DNA from: Paracoccaceae bacterium
Lineage (GTDB): Bacteria; Pseudomonadota; Alphaproteobacteria; Rhodobacterales; Rhodobacteraceae
Direction of reading: 5' to 3'
Assembly: GCA_021741245.1 (NCBI GenBank)
Contig: JAIOYF010000008.1
Location: 62,001-126,000, forward strand
DNA length: 64,000 nucleotides
This document shows positions 15,855 to 24,274 of this stretch, piece by piece (positions within the stretch are counted from its first letter, which is position 1; the number at the start of each line of letters is the position of its first letter). Under the pieces are notes generated by a model. It did not search any database, was not told the DNA's origin, and was given only the letters and a program-made list of their open reading frames with translations. The translations under genes and the position numbers were made by a program.

Positions 15855-17125
15855 ATGCAGTTAAACCGTCGTGGCAAAACCCTCTACCTGCGCAAGCGTG
15901 TCCCACGGCGATACCAGCCGGTCGAGGATCGCAAATATATCTGGATATCCCTGCACACCGACTCCGAAACCGTGGCTGTCGCAAAGGCCCCAAAGATCTG
16001 GTCTGAAATGATCGAGGCCTGGGAGGCCAAGCTCGATGGCGCCAAGGCAGAGGGCGACGGGCGAATGCGGGCGGCCCGCGAGCTGGCGGCGAAGCGCGGG
16101 TTCAGGTTCATGTCAGCCCAAGAGGTGGCAAGACTTCCGATTGATGATTTGCTTGAGCGTGTCGAATCCGTTGTCACCCCGAAGGGCAAGATCGACATGG
16201 TGGAAGCCGCGGCTGTTCTCGGTGGGGCCCGGCCCCCGGCCCTCACTGTGTCGCGCGCCCTCAAGGCCTATTGGGGGCTTTCCAAGTCCAAGATACTGGA
16301 GAAGTCACAAGATCAGATCCGGCGCTGGGAAAACCCGCGCAAGAAAGCGATCGCCAACTTCATCGATGCCATCGGCGCGGACATGGCCATAGGCGATATA
16401 ACCACAAAAGACACGCACACCTTCAAGAATTGGTGGGTCGAGAAGATCGAGGGGAAAACCTAACCGCGAATAGCGCCAACAAGGACTTCATCCATCTGAC
16501 ATCGCTTCTGCGGGAGGTCGCCTTGGTCGAGGAAATCCCGCTGCGGTTCGATACCAAAGGATTGTCGATCAAAGAAACCGACAAGGGGACGCGGCCGCCA
16601 TTCTCTATCGATTGGATCAAGGAAAAGATCTTGGCCCCCGGTGCCATGGCCGGGCTGAACACCGAGGCGCGTGGTATCGTTCTGGGCATGGTCAACACCG
16701 GCTACAGGCCCAGCGAGGGCGCGATGCTGACACGCGCCCAGATCATCTTGGATCAGGATATCCCGCACATCAGAATTGAACCCGTTGGGCGGCAGCTCAA
16801 GAGTGCCTATGCGCGGCGCACGATCCCTTTGACCGGCGTGAGCTTGGAAGCGTTTCGCGCAAACCCGGATGGATTCCCAAGGTATGCGGACAACCCATCG
16901 CTTTCCGATACCGTCAACAAGTTCCTACGGGAGAACGGGCTGTGCGAGACAAAGGCGCACACCCTCTACAGCTTGCGCCACAGCTTCGAGGATAGATTGC
17001 TGGCCGGTGATGTTGATGAACGCATCAGGCGCGACCTCATGGGGCACAGGCTGACACGGGAACGCTATGGCCGGGGCGCAAGTCTGGAGCATTTGCATCG
17101 TGTGGTTCAGGCCATCTGTTTCTGA
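15855..17125 (+). pseudogene. Frameshifted tyrosine integrase of element 2
   Basis: Two frames together make one integrase of about 420 residues. The first part (15855-16463) starts MQLNRRGKTLYLRKRVPRRYQ, typical of integrases with an N-terminal DUF6538 domain. It ends at a stop after KIEGKT. The second part continues in another frame from about 16451 with ENLTANSANKDF and carries the catalytic set: the first arginine in TGYRPSEG, HTLYSLRHSF, and MGHRLTRERYG with the final tyrosine. The switch lies in a GGGGAAAA run and is best explained by the loss of one base. The run does not fit a canonical slippery heptamer. The protein is probably inactive unless frameshifting occurs. Confidence 0.85.
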
Positions 17126-17446
17126 GGCCGAAAGTCAATTTTAGATCTTCTGGTTGAGCTAAAGATTCTTGGACATCTTCTGAATAAACGGGTTCATTCT
17201 GTTTGCCCCTGACCTTACGAAACAAGTCCTAGCCAAGTGCGCCGAGCAGTGTTTTTGTTTGGTCAACGAACTCATCCATAGCTGCCCGGTCAGGCAGAGG
17301 AGGCTTGCCTGCATCTCCAGATGGCATCTTTGTGTTGGGAAGGACCCAGCACAGGTTTCCTCTCGTAATGAACTGCGTCTCTAGTTTTCAACGCTTGTCA
17401 CTGTTGAGAGTTCCAGTGTGCTCGCGTACCACAACGCAGTGGTTTC
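17126..17446. other. Degenerate stretch after the integrase
   Basis: About 320 bp hold no recognised gene. The only small frame of note is on the minus strand (17229-17327, 32 residues, starting MPSGDAGKPPLPDR), which could be the tail of a lost gene. Stop codons are frequent in all other frames. Confidence 0.5.
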
Positions 17447-17913
17447 GTGGAGAGGCCATTAGGCCTTGCATATCCGGATTGCCTTTCGCGCCTTCATCCG
17501 CGCGCAGCTTTCCACTATGCCAGCGAACATGAGACTGTCAGCCGTCTTGTCACCATTCCAGGCATCGGGGCACTCGGTGCAACCGCACTTATTGCTGCCG
17601 AAGGTGACGGTCGGCAGTTCAAGAAGGCGCGCGATCTCGCCGCGTGGCTAGGGCTCGCTCCGGCAGAGCATTCAACCGGAGGCAAGCAGACCCTGCTGGG
17701 CATCAGCAAACGCGGCAATCGTTACGTGCGGCGGCTGATCATCCACGTCAGAGGTCATGCCTTTTGCTTCTGAACCGCGCAAACCACGCCATGGAAGTCT
17801 GGCTCTCCGCTCTGGAAGTACGAACGCACCGAAATAAGGCCGTGGTCGTCTGGGCCATCCTGACCAAGCCTGGCACTGTCTATCTGCAGTCGAAAGGCGC
17901 AGCTGCGAGCTGA
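17447..17913 (+). pseudogene. IS110-family transposase fragment
   Basis: The C-terminal half of an IS110-type transposase (Transposase_20 region) is visible: SRLVTIPGIGALGATALIAAE, written here as one region, then ARDLAAWLGLAPAEHSTGGKQ and GISKRGNRYVRRLII. The frame then breaks after about 17745 and continues in another frame with LNRANHAMEVW, then VRTHRNKAVVVWAI. The N-terminal catalytic half is missing. It is therefore a remnant, probably left by insertion and later deletion in element 2. Confidence 0.8.
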
Positions 17914-18508
17914 CCTCTTCACAGCAGAACCAATTGCAGGGGACGTGCTTCTCAGTGATGCAAGCATCACCTGCCAGCCAACGGATGACCAAACGGTTGA
18001 TCGACCACGGGTAAGCCACAAAAAAACGGGACTGTATCCCGCGCTCAGCCAGAGCAAAGCCCGCCAAGACAAGCCGTAACCCCACACCAAAATCTCAACC
18101 AATTGGCCCTTGCGGGCCAAAGCATCCGGGCAACCGCCAGCTCTGTGAAAAGCGCGGTCGCCCGGATGCTGCCGCACGCCTATGCGGCAATCTTGCCAAC
18201 CCCAAAGTGGCAACATTTTGCGCTGCCCTCCGGCTCACTTTTGCTCTGCCGTTGACATCATCCCGCCCCACCACTTAGAAACGCTCGGATGCGACGGATG
18301 GCCACGTGATATTGGGGAGCCTGGGCTGTGGCGTTTTGGGCAACTGTTTCGCAATATCCGATGGAATTAGCGCTTCGTCGGTGCAAAAGTTGGGCACGAA
18401 AGTGGCGTGATACCGTGAAATCTTTTGGCGCCTACATCCTAAAGCTCAAAGCGGCCGCACAGATTAGCGCTTCATCCGCAAAGCCGAAAGCACATGTTAC
18501 CATCATCG
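17914..18508. other. Intergenic remnant zone in element 2
   Basis: About 595 bp without a supported gene. It holds the tail beyond the IS110 fragment and a solo IS21-type terminal region (18190-18261). The last 240 bp have no feature I recognise. They lie downstream of the ketoreductase gene and show no strong hairpin. Confidence 0.5.
18190..18261 (-). repeat. Solo IS21-type terminal repeat region
   Basis: Read on the minus strand it starts TGTCAACGGCAGAGCAAAAGT and later holds GCGCAAAATGTTGCCACTTTGG. The right end of the IS21-type element near 23220-23298 has the same order: TGAGAACGGCAGTGCAAAAGT, then TTTGCCACTTTGG. This is therefore an isolated end of a related element whose transposase genes are gone. 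Confidence 0.55.
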
Positions 18509-19237
18509 CTAGGCTGTACTTCCACCATCCACGGTCAGCACTGTACCTGTAACGCGGGCCGCGTCAGCGCTTAGAAAATATGCCACAGCACCTGCCGCGT
18601 CTGCGGGTTCGGCGAGGCCGAGTGTGGCGCGGCGGCGGATTGAGGCCATCTGATGCACATCAATCCCCTTGGTCATCTCGGTCTCCATATAGCCGGGGGC
18701 GACGCAGTTCACGGTGATCCCGCGTTTGCCCAGTTCGCGAGATAGCGATCGTGTCATGCCTTCAAGGCCAGCCTTGGATGCGGCATAGGCGGAAAGGCCG
18801 TGAAATCCTGTGGAGGCGATGATCGACGAGATGTTGACGATCCGCCCCTGCCGCGCCGACAGCATTGCGCGGGAGACATATTTGGTCAAGATCAGCGGCG
18901 CTGTCAGATTGACGGCGAGAACTTTTTCGATATCGGTCCGGTGCATCGTTGCCAGCACGCCATCCATGCCGATGCCGGCGTTGTTCACCAGTCCCCAGAA
19001 GGCGCCATGCTTTGCCACAAGATCTGTGATCATCTGCGGAATGGCCGCCAGATCGGCTATGTCAAACGCCATGAACTCGGCACGCCCCCCAGAGCTTTTC
19101 ACCAGTTCCTCATAGGTAGGGCTGAAGCTGCGGCTCAGACCGATCACATGATAAGGTTCCGGGTCGGCCAGCAGTCTTGCTACCGTGGCCAGTCCAAGCC
19201 CGCGCGACACTCCTGTAACCAAAACTGTCTTCACCAT
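18509..19237 (-). CDS. SDR ketoreductase (3-oxoacyl-ACP reductase-like)
   Basis: This 242-residue short-chain dehydrogenase has the cofactor motif TGVSRGLG (residues 8-15), NNAG near 85, the catalytic Ser and YxxxK (SSIIASTGFHGLSAYAASK as one region, Tyr and Lys in YAASK), and a C-terminal TGTVLTVDGG typical of FabG-like enzymes. It would reduce a 3-oxoacyl group with NADPH. The start at 19237 lies one base after the ligase stop with GGGGAT upstream, so it is the last gene of a four-gene run. The ACP and ligase in the run suggest that the substrate is held on that ACP. Confidence 0.85.
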   Translation of the reverse strand: MVKTVLVTGVSRGLGLATVARLLADPEPYHVIGLSRSFSPTYEELVKSSGGRAEFMAFDIADLAAIPQMITDLVAKHGAFWGLVNNAGIGMDGVLATMHRTDIEKVLAVNLTAPLILTKYVSRAMLSARQGRIVNISSIIASTGFHGLSAYAASKAGLEGMTRSLSRELGKRGITVNCVAPGYMETEMTKGIDVHQMASIRRRATLGLAEPADAAGAVAYFLSADAARVTGTVLTVDGGSTA

Positions 19238-19238
19238 A

Positions 19239-20585
19239 TTATCCCCCTGTCCGCACCAGTTTCCCAGCGGCATTGGTCGCAAATCCCGCGACAAAGCGGA
19301 TGATAGCGGGCACGGCCTCTCGATCCAGCCGGGCGCGACAGACCTCCTGTATCAGGCGCCGGGTGGTATCCGGGTCAGCACCGACATCAAGTTGCACTTC
19401 GGCGACCACCAGCGCGCCCGTGACAGGGCTGCGCTTAGCCGATACCTGCACCAAAGCCACGCCAGCCACTGTCTTTACCACTGCTTCGACGGTTTCGGGG
19501 TAGACCTTAACGCCACCGATGTTGATCAGCCCGTTCTCCCGCCCCATAAACATCACCCTGCCACCATCGAGCGAAACCCGGTCACCCGAGCGGACATAGC
19601 CCGCAGCATCTACTTCTATCCCCGGCAGGCCGGCCACCAATGCCGTCACCGGTGGGCGCAGCCACAAGATGTCATCCTCGATCTTGAGGCGGACATTGCC
19701 GGGGGCCTTGTCGAGATAGCTCTGCGGAAAACCAGCAAGCCCGTCTGTCACCGAAAACCCCACCCCTGCCTCGGTCGAGGCATAGATATGCGACAGCCGA
19801 GCAGCGGGGAAAGCCGCGCGCAAGGCGTTCAGTGTTGGTTGATCAGCAATTTCGCCGCCAAGCGTGACCTGATGCAATGGAAGTCGGCCATGCCCGGGCA
19901 CCATCATCAGCCGGCGCCACAACGTAGGTGTGGCAGACAGATGGGTGCAGCCGTGATCGGCCAGCGCTGTGACCTGATCGGCCAGCGGCAGAGTTGTGTC
20001 GATCACGGCAAGCCGACCACCGCCAATCAGCGCCTGCAGTACCACTTGAAGCCCAGCAAAACGGGTCGGATCATACAGCAACCCCCAGACGGGTAGGGCT
20101 GACTGATCGGAGTCACGACTGAAGCGATAGACGCTGCGCGCCAGCGACCGAAGCGTGTGAGGCACGATTTTTGGGATACCAGTCGTGCCAGAAGTGGTCA
20201 TCAACCATTCTGTCGGCTGAGGATCCTGTCGACGGTGCGGACCAAATACCGTTTCCAAAGGCCTGACCGAGATCCCATCGGCCCCCTTCGGCATCATGTC
20301 GGACACAAAGAAAGTACAGCCTGCAATCTGTGCAAGCACCAACGCCGTTTCGGGTGCCAGCGCATGCGACAGCAGTAAAACTGCCTTCACCTGACCGTCC
20401 AGCGCCGCAAGCGCCCGCACGACATCCAGTGGATCGTGCAGCTTTAGAGCAATGCGCGTATCAGCACCGATATCGAGCGCGACGCCCGTGTTTCGAAGGT
20501 CTGCACCACGAACAGTGCCTCCAGAACTGCTGACAATAAGAGCATCAGCCAGTTGCGGAGCAATTTGTTGGGCGAGCGAATTCAT
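19239..20585 (-). CDS. AMP-dependent acyl (ACP) ligase
   Basis: This 448-residue member of the ANL adenylating superfamily has the core motifs in order: P-loop TTSGTTGIPK (130-139), YASTEAG, SGDRV, GRENGLINIGGVKVYP (hinge and A8 motif) and a C-terminal lysine in TNAAGKLVR. It activates a carboxylic acid as its adenylate and passes it to a thiol. It is shorter than acyl-CoA synthetases (usual 500 or more) because the N-terminal subdomain is reduced. Its start overlaps the stop of the acyl carrier protein by four bases, so the ACP is the likely acceptor. The acid cannot be read from the sequence. Confidence 0.88.
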   Translation of the reverse strand: MNSLAQQIAPQLADALIVSSSGGTVRGADLRNTGVALDIGADTRIALKLHDPLDVVRALAALDGQVKAVLLLSHALAPETALVLAQIAGCTFFVSDMMPKGADGISVRPLETVFGPHRRQDPQPTEWLMTTSGTTGIPKIVPHTLRSLARSVYRFSRDSDQSALPVWGLLYDPTRFAGLQVVLQALIGGGRLAVIDTTLPLADQVTALADHGCTHLSATPTLWRRLMMVPGHGRLPLHQVTLGGEIADQPTLNALRAAFPAARLSHIYASTEAGVGFSVTDGLAGFPQSYLDKAPGNVRLKIEDDILWLRPPVTALVAGLPGIEVDAAGYVRSGDRVSLDGGRVMFMGRENGLINIGGVKVYPETVEAVVKTVAGVALVQVSAKRSPVTGALVVAEVQLDVGADPDTTRRLIQEVCRARLDREAVPAIIRFVAGFATNAAGKLVRTGG

Positions 20586-20839
20586 GTTTTTGGTTGGTAA
20601 CGCTCATAAAAAGCAACAAACTCAGAGAACGTTTGCGGATAAAAGGCATCTTCAGCCAATGTAAAGGGATCAAATCCCAGAGCTTCATCAAGCGATGATA
20701 CGAAAATTGCAAACCCAAGGCTATCAAGGCCGGTGTCCAAAAGGATCGTATCAGCCATCAAAGTGGGAGATGTTGATCCTTTCTCAAGGACCCAAACCTC
20801 AGCAAAAACTCTTCGAATGTCATTTTCAAGTTGGCTCAT
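20582..20839 (-). CDS. Stand-alone acyl carrier protein
   Basis: This 85-residue carrier protein has the 4'-phosphopantetheine attachment site at Ser40 in LLDTGLDSLGF, with the acidic helices typical of ACPs before and after it. It resembles carrier proteins of small biosynthetic or surface-polysaccharide clusters more than the housekeeping AcpP. It is coupled to the ligase gene by an ATGA overlap. It follows the hexapeptide acyltransferase gene by nine bases, so the four genes form one unit. A phosphopantetheinyl transferase is not encoded nearby and would come from the host. Confidence 0.88.
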   Translation of the reverse strand: MSQLENDIRRVFAEVWVLEKGSTSPTLMADTILLDTGLDSLGFAIFVSSLDEALGFDPFTLAEDAFYPQTFSEFVAFYERYQPKT

Positions 20840-20848
20840 CTATCGCCC

Positions 20849-21307
20849 TCAAAGTTCAATTTCCGTAGCATTGCCTTTGTCTAAGCGAATGCCCCAATAA
20901 CCCGTCACGATGTTGTTTTCCACCACACGGGCCGGATTTCCCATTACGATACAGTTGGACGGTACGTCGCGCCCGACAACAGAATTTGCTGTCACGATGA
21001 CGGAGTCGCCGATGCGAACGCCGGGTAGTATAACGGCTCCGAATCCGATAAAACAGTTTCGCCCGATGTACACTTCGGTATGAACGCGATTCACGAAATC
21101 ATGCGTCAGAATTCCCGCGCCTGACGTAATGGCCGTAAAGTCGCCAATATGGACACCCTTGGGGTTGGTTCTATCAAGCCGCGCGCCCATCGAAATGCGC
21201 ACGTCACGGCCGATATCCATACCGTAAACACTACGGTACCAGAACATCATTGACGGCTGAACAATATTGCGGTGAACAAACGTTCTGAACTTTGAAAGTA
21301 ATGACAT
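20849..21307 (-). CDS. Left-handed beta-helix (hexapeptide) acyltransferase
   Basis: This 152-residue protein of the LbH acyltransferase family has hexapeptide turns, seen as VHIGDFTAITSGAGILTHD (one region), VYIGRNCFIGFGAVILPGVRIGDSVIVTANSVV and a terminal NCIVMGNPARVV, as in sugar O- and N-acyltransferases. The catalytic histidine is probably in ILTHDF. An N-terminal hydrophobic or aromatic stretch (FRTFVHRNIVQPSMMFWYRSVYG) could touch the membrane. It is the first gene of the four-gene run. The ACP next to it suggests that it may use acyl-ACP and not acetyl-CoA, with a sugar or other surface glycan as acceptor. Confidence 0.82.
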   Translation of the reverse strand: MSLLSKFRTFVHRNIVQPSMMFWYRSVYGMDIGRDVRISMGARLDRTNPKGVHIGDFTAITSGAGILTHDFVNRVHTEVYIGRNCFIGFGAVILPGVRIGDSVIVTANSVVGRDVPSNCIVMGNPARVVENNIVTGYWGIRLDKGNATEIEL

Positions 21308-21514
21308 AATTGCCCTCGAAAATGCAGGACCAAACTAACCTAAAGACGATGAGTGATTACCCCACAACTCATGCGGTAGGCAACCTCCAAGTTGGCAGGA
21401 TCCTGCATAAACTGCGATTACCAAAGCGAGTCTTCAGGGACTCGGATGCCATGGGCAGCGAATAGTTGCAGGTCGGCCCACAGAGTCGCCGTCAAGATGC
21501 CTATGTCGTCGATT

Positions 21515-21658
21515 TCAATCCGTCGGTACAAGGAATTGAACGTGGTCCAGCCCCTCGGTCGCGGCCTGCTTAGCCAGCTTGCCGTATTCGCGCAGAACGG
21601 TCGGCAGCCGCAGGGATTTGAGGCGGTGGTTCAGAAGGATTTGGGGCGCATCGCTCAT
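21515..21658 (-). pseudogene. istB: Truncated istB (IS21-type helper ATPase)
   Basis: Only the first 48 residues remain: MSDAPQILLNHRLKSL, then LPTVLREYGKLAKQAA, then EGLDHVQFL, after which the sequence runs into unrelated DNA and a stop. Full IstB proteins are about 250 residues with a P-loop, which is missing here. The left end of the insertion sequence was deleted with it. The element cannot move on its own. Confidence 0.85.
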
Positions 21659-21674
21659 GCTGCCCGCCCCCGGA

Positions 21675-23222
21675 TCAGGGAATGTAGCTGGCCGCCGACG
21701 TCGTGCCGACATTGGCCTTTGGCAGATAGGGATAGACATCCAGATCCAGCTTGGGGGGCCGCTTCTCGATCGGGCACTGCACGAGGTGTTTGACGGCGTC
21801 AAAGCCGATCGCGCCCATGCTCAGGGCATTCTTTACGGCGACCTGCAGGTCAGCCATCTCGAAAGTCTCCAGGAGCCGCAAGACCTGCACATACTCGCGC
21901 CGTCCCGCCTTGATCATCCGGGCTTCCATCAGGCGGCGCAGGGTGGCGAACTCGTCCGGCAACTCCCATCCGGCCAAAGGGGCTGCCTGATCAAGCGCAC
22001 CCGTCTTTTGCTCCAGCAGGGGCAGATAATGCACGGGGTCAAAGACCATGTCTTCGCGATCCCAGCACCGCGGGTGGCGGGCAATCACATCGCCGCCGCA
22101 GCCTATGACGACCCGATCAACATAGCCACGAAGCCAGACATCGCGGTGGCCCCTCTCGTTGAATGCAAGCATTCAACTGCCGGGCAACACATAGGCGACC
22201 GGAACCGAGTAATCGTTGGTTTTGTAGCGCACTAGGGACTGCGAGTTCACTTGGCCGCTGGCCTGATCGCAGGCGTCGAACGGCGATGCGGGCAAATACA
22301 TCATCGCCTCAAGATCACGCGCCAAGCGCTGCCCGATGGTCTCGCCGTGCCCACGCAAAACGTCCGCCTGACGCTTGCGGCATTGCTCCGCCAGCCAGGC
22401 ATTCAGGGCGTCCCATGTCGCAAAACGCGGGATGGGTACCATGAAGTTGCGCCTCGCATAGCCGACCAAGCCCTCGACAGCGCCCTTATCGTTGCCCTTG
22501 CCTGGGCGGCCATAACGATCCTGGAGAAAGTAATGAGACAGGAACCCGCTGAACAGCTTGGTCCGCTTGCGTGAACCGTCCGGTAGGATATTCGCAACAA
22601 GGCACCGGTCGTTGTCGTAGAGAACCGACTGCGGCACCCGCCCGAAGAAGGCAAAGGCATGGACGTGGCCATCGACCCAAGCCTCGGAAACGGCCGCGGG
22701 ATAGGCCCGAACAAAGCAGGCATCACTGAAGGGCAAATCCAGCGCGAAGAAGTGCGCCTTCTGCTCCACGCCGCCGATCACCACCATAGCTTCGCCGAAG
22801 TCGGCCTGGGCATGACCAGGGGCATGGGCCAGCGGCACAAACATCTCCCGGCTTCGACGACCATGTTCACGAACGTAATTCTTGACCGTCGTGTAGCCGC
22901 CCTTGAAGCCGTGCTCGTCCCGTAGCCGCTCAAAAACACGCTTGGCGGTATGTCGCTGCTTGCGGTTCTGGCTCAGGTCTTCCACCAGCCACTGGTCGAT
23001 GAAGCCGGTGAAACCGTCCAGCTTGGGCCGCTTGATCTCCGCCTTGCGCCGATAGCCGGGCGGCACCGAAAACCCCATGATCTTCTTCACGCTGGCGCGC
23101 GAAATCCCAAAATGAACCGCTGCCGAGCGTTCGCTCATGCCGCCCCGACGCGCGAGACGGACCTTCCTGTAAAGTTCCACGCTGAATATACCCCCGCCCT
23201 CCCTGTCACCAGAAAGGGCCAA
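21675..23222 (-). pseudogene. istA: IS21-type transposase istA with in-frame insertion
   Basis: IstA of about 500 residues is visible in a single frame with one interruption. The N-terminal HTH (SERSAAVHFGISRASVKKIM) and the DDE core are intact: HAQADFGEA, VLYDNDR and GNDKGAVEG. After SVPVAY a 39-nt insert (22152-22190) adds VLPGS, a stop and MLAFNER before the conserved GHRDVWLRGYVDRVVI resumes. Without this insert the protein would be continuous. IstB is truncated downstream, so the transposon is dead in any case. Confidence 0.85.
22152..22190. repeat. 39-bp insertion with a perfect palindrome inside istA
   Basis: The insert keeps the frame but brings in a stop. At 22158-22177 it has two 9-bp arms, GTTGAATGC and GCATTCAAC, around AA. 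Its borders are defined by comparison with the expected IstA sequence, VPVAY joined to GHRDVW. Confidence 0.65.
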
Positions 23223-23298
23223 AGTGGCAAAGTCTTACTCTGCCCGCAGCAAGACTATCCCGCCACTTCCGTGGCAAACTTTTGCACTGCCGTTCTCA
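23223..23298 (-). repeat. Right terminal region of the IS21-type element
   Basis: On the minus strand it begins TGAGAACGGCAGTGCAAAAGT at the break in the ZorA-like gene and contains two TTGCCAC repeats, as in IS21-type ends. The same layout appears at 18190-18261. Confidence 0.65.
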
Positions 23299-23708
23299 CC
23301 CAAGAAGGTTAGAAACAGACCAATGGTCACGAAGAGACCAGGTACGATCCGCCAGAAACCAGCACTGTATTCAAGGTCTTCAAGGTTCAGAAATGTGGAC
23401 GGACGGACGGAGTTGCGCAGATGACGTGCTTCGCCTTCCCCGTGCGAAGCAAGTGTCTCCCTGTATTCAGCCCAGGCTGCCACGACGGCGGCATAGGTCT
23501 TTTCCTTGCGCTTGTCCTTGATGGCCACGTCGATGTCGGTGATGGCAGCGGTGAAGGACTGTGGAGTTTCATGGCCGTTGATGATGGATCGAAGCCACTT
23601 GAGCTTTTGGATCTGTAGATAGACCTGCCCCAAGTACAGGGCAATTGGGAGCGCGAGCCCGAGGAAGAGAGCCAAAGCAACGAGACCAAGCGTATATTTT
23701 TCGACCAA
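23298..23708 (-). pseudogene. ZorA-like (MotA-type) fragment of a Zorya defence gene
   Basis: About 137 residues remain of a membrane protein: a first hydrophobic helix (LVALALFLGLALPIALYLG), a charged stretch (KLKWLRSIINGHETPQSF), the segment VRPSTFLNLEDL, then AGFWRIVPGLFVTIGLFLTFLG, where the second helix is cut off by the IS21-type terminus. This last block resembles ZorA, the MotA-like channel subunit of the Zorya anti-phage system. No zorB, zorC, zorD or zorE is seen. The reading frame starts with TTG and is open back to 23765 without an ATG, so the true start is uncertain. Another MotA/TolQ/ExbB-family protein is the alternative. Confidence 0.5.
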
Positions 23709-24260
23709 AAGGCCAGCGACCGAAAGAATAAACTCTCTGGTAGCATCACCAAGGCGAATGAAGTTTGATCACATTCCTATTTCTTCCCTATCCCGTCATC
23801 TCAGAGCGGACCCACCCGTTATCGTCCTAGTTCGTTGTCTCACCCGTCGACGTCGCCCTCAATCTTTATTCAGCCTGTGCAAGACGCCGAATTTCCCTTT
23901 TGCCCATTTGGTCGGGGTGAGCAACGGGGGCGGAGCGCCGAACTTTGATTTTTCACGGTTTGCGGTCCTGTTTCTTGCATCTAGACCTGGCGAACCACGC
24001 CCTCGGTTACTGGCTTTCGACCCTAGTAGGGCGAAACCTGCTGCCCTTCATCATTGGACTTTTCGGTTGAGCAAGAGACCATGTCAAACTCGATTGAGCG
24101 GAGGGGGCAACGTCAGTCAGCTTTGCAAAATCGTGATGTTTCTTGCCTGTCAAATAACGAGGAAATCGGTATCAAATTGCTGCACACGTTGCTGCTCAAA
24201 CATCTTCACATAGATTCTAGAATATCTTGTTTTTAAATATTTTTTGGCAAATACCGAATT
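23709..24260. other. Right end of element 2, no gene recognised
   Basis: About 550 bp without a convincing gene. The last 100 bp before the attachment site are A+T-rich. Short frames on both strands lack ribosome binding sites and recognisable motifs. Confidence 0.5.
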
Positions 24261-24274
24261 CTCACTGTCCGCCA
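24261..24274 (+). repeat. Attachment site copy 3 (right end of element 2)
   Basis: This is an exact copy of the last 14 bases of tRNA-Ser. The bases before it, CGAATT, partly continue the T-arm sequence CGAATCC of the tRNA, so similarity extends a little further. Chromosomal DNA resumes after it. Confidence 0.85.

Larger units (their letters stand above)
15724..24260. mobile_element. Integrative element 2 (decayed), with IS elements and cargo
   Basis: About 8.5 kb lies between the second and third copies of the tRNA 3' end. An integrase gene starts about 130 bp inside the left end and reads inward, as expected, but it is frameshifted. The rest holds an IS110 fragment, a solo IS21-type end, a four-gene acyl cassette, a damaged IS21-type element and a ZorA-like fragment. 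The amount of decay suggests that this element integrated earlier than element 1 and has lost mobility. Confidence 0.75.

Noticed and set aside
16451-16463. Programmed -1 frameshift in the second integrase
   Set aside because: The GGGGAAAA run does not match a canonical slippery heptamer in frame, and the rest of the element is decayed; a one-base loss is simpler.
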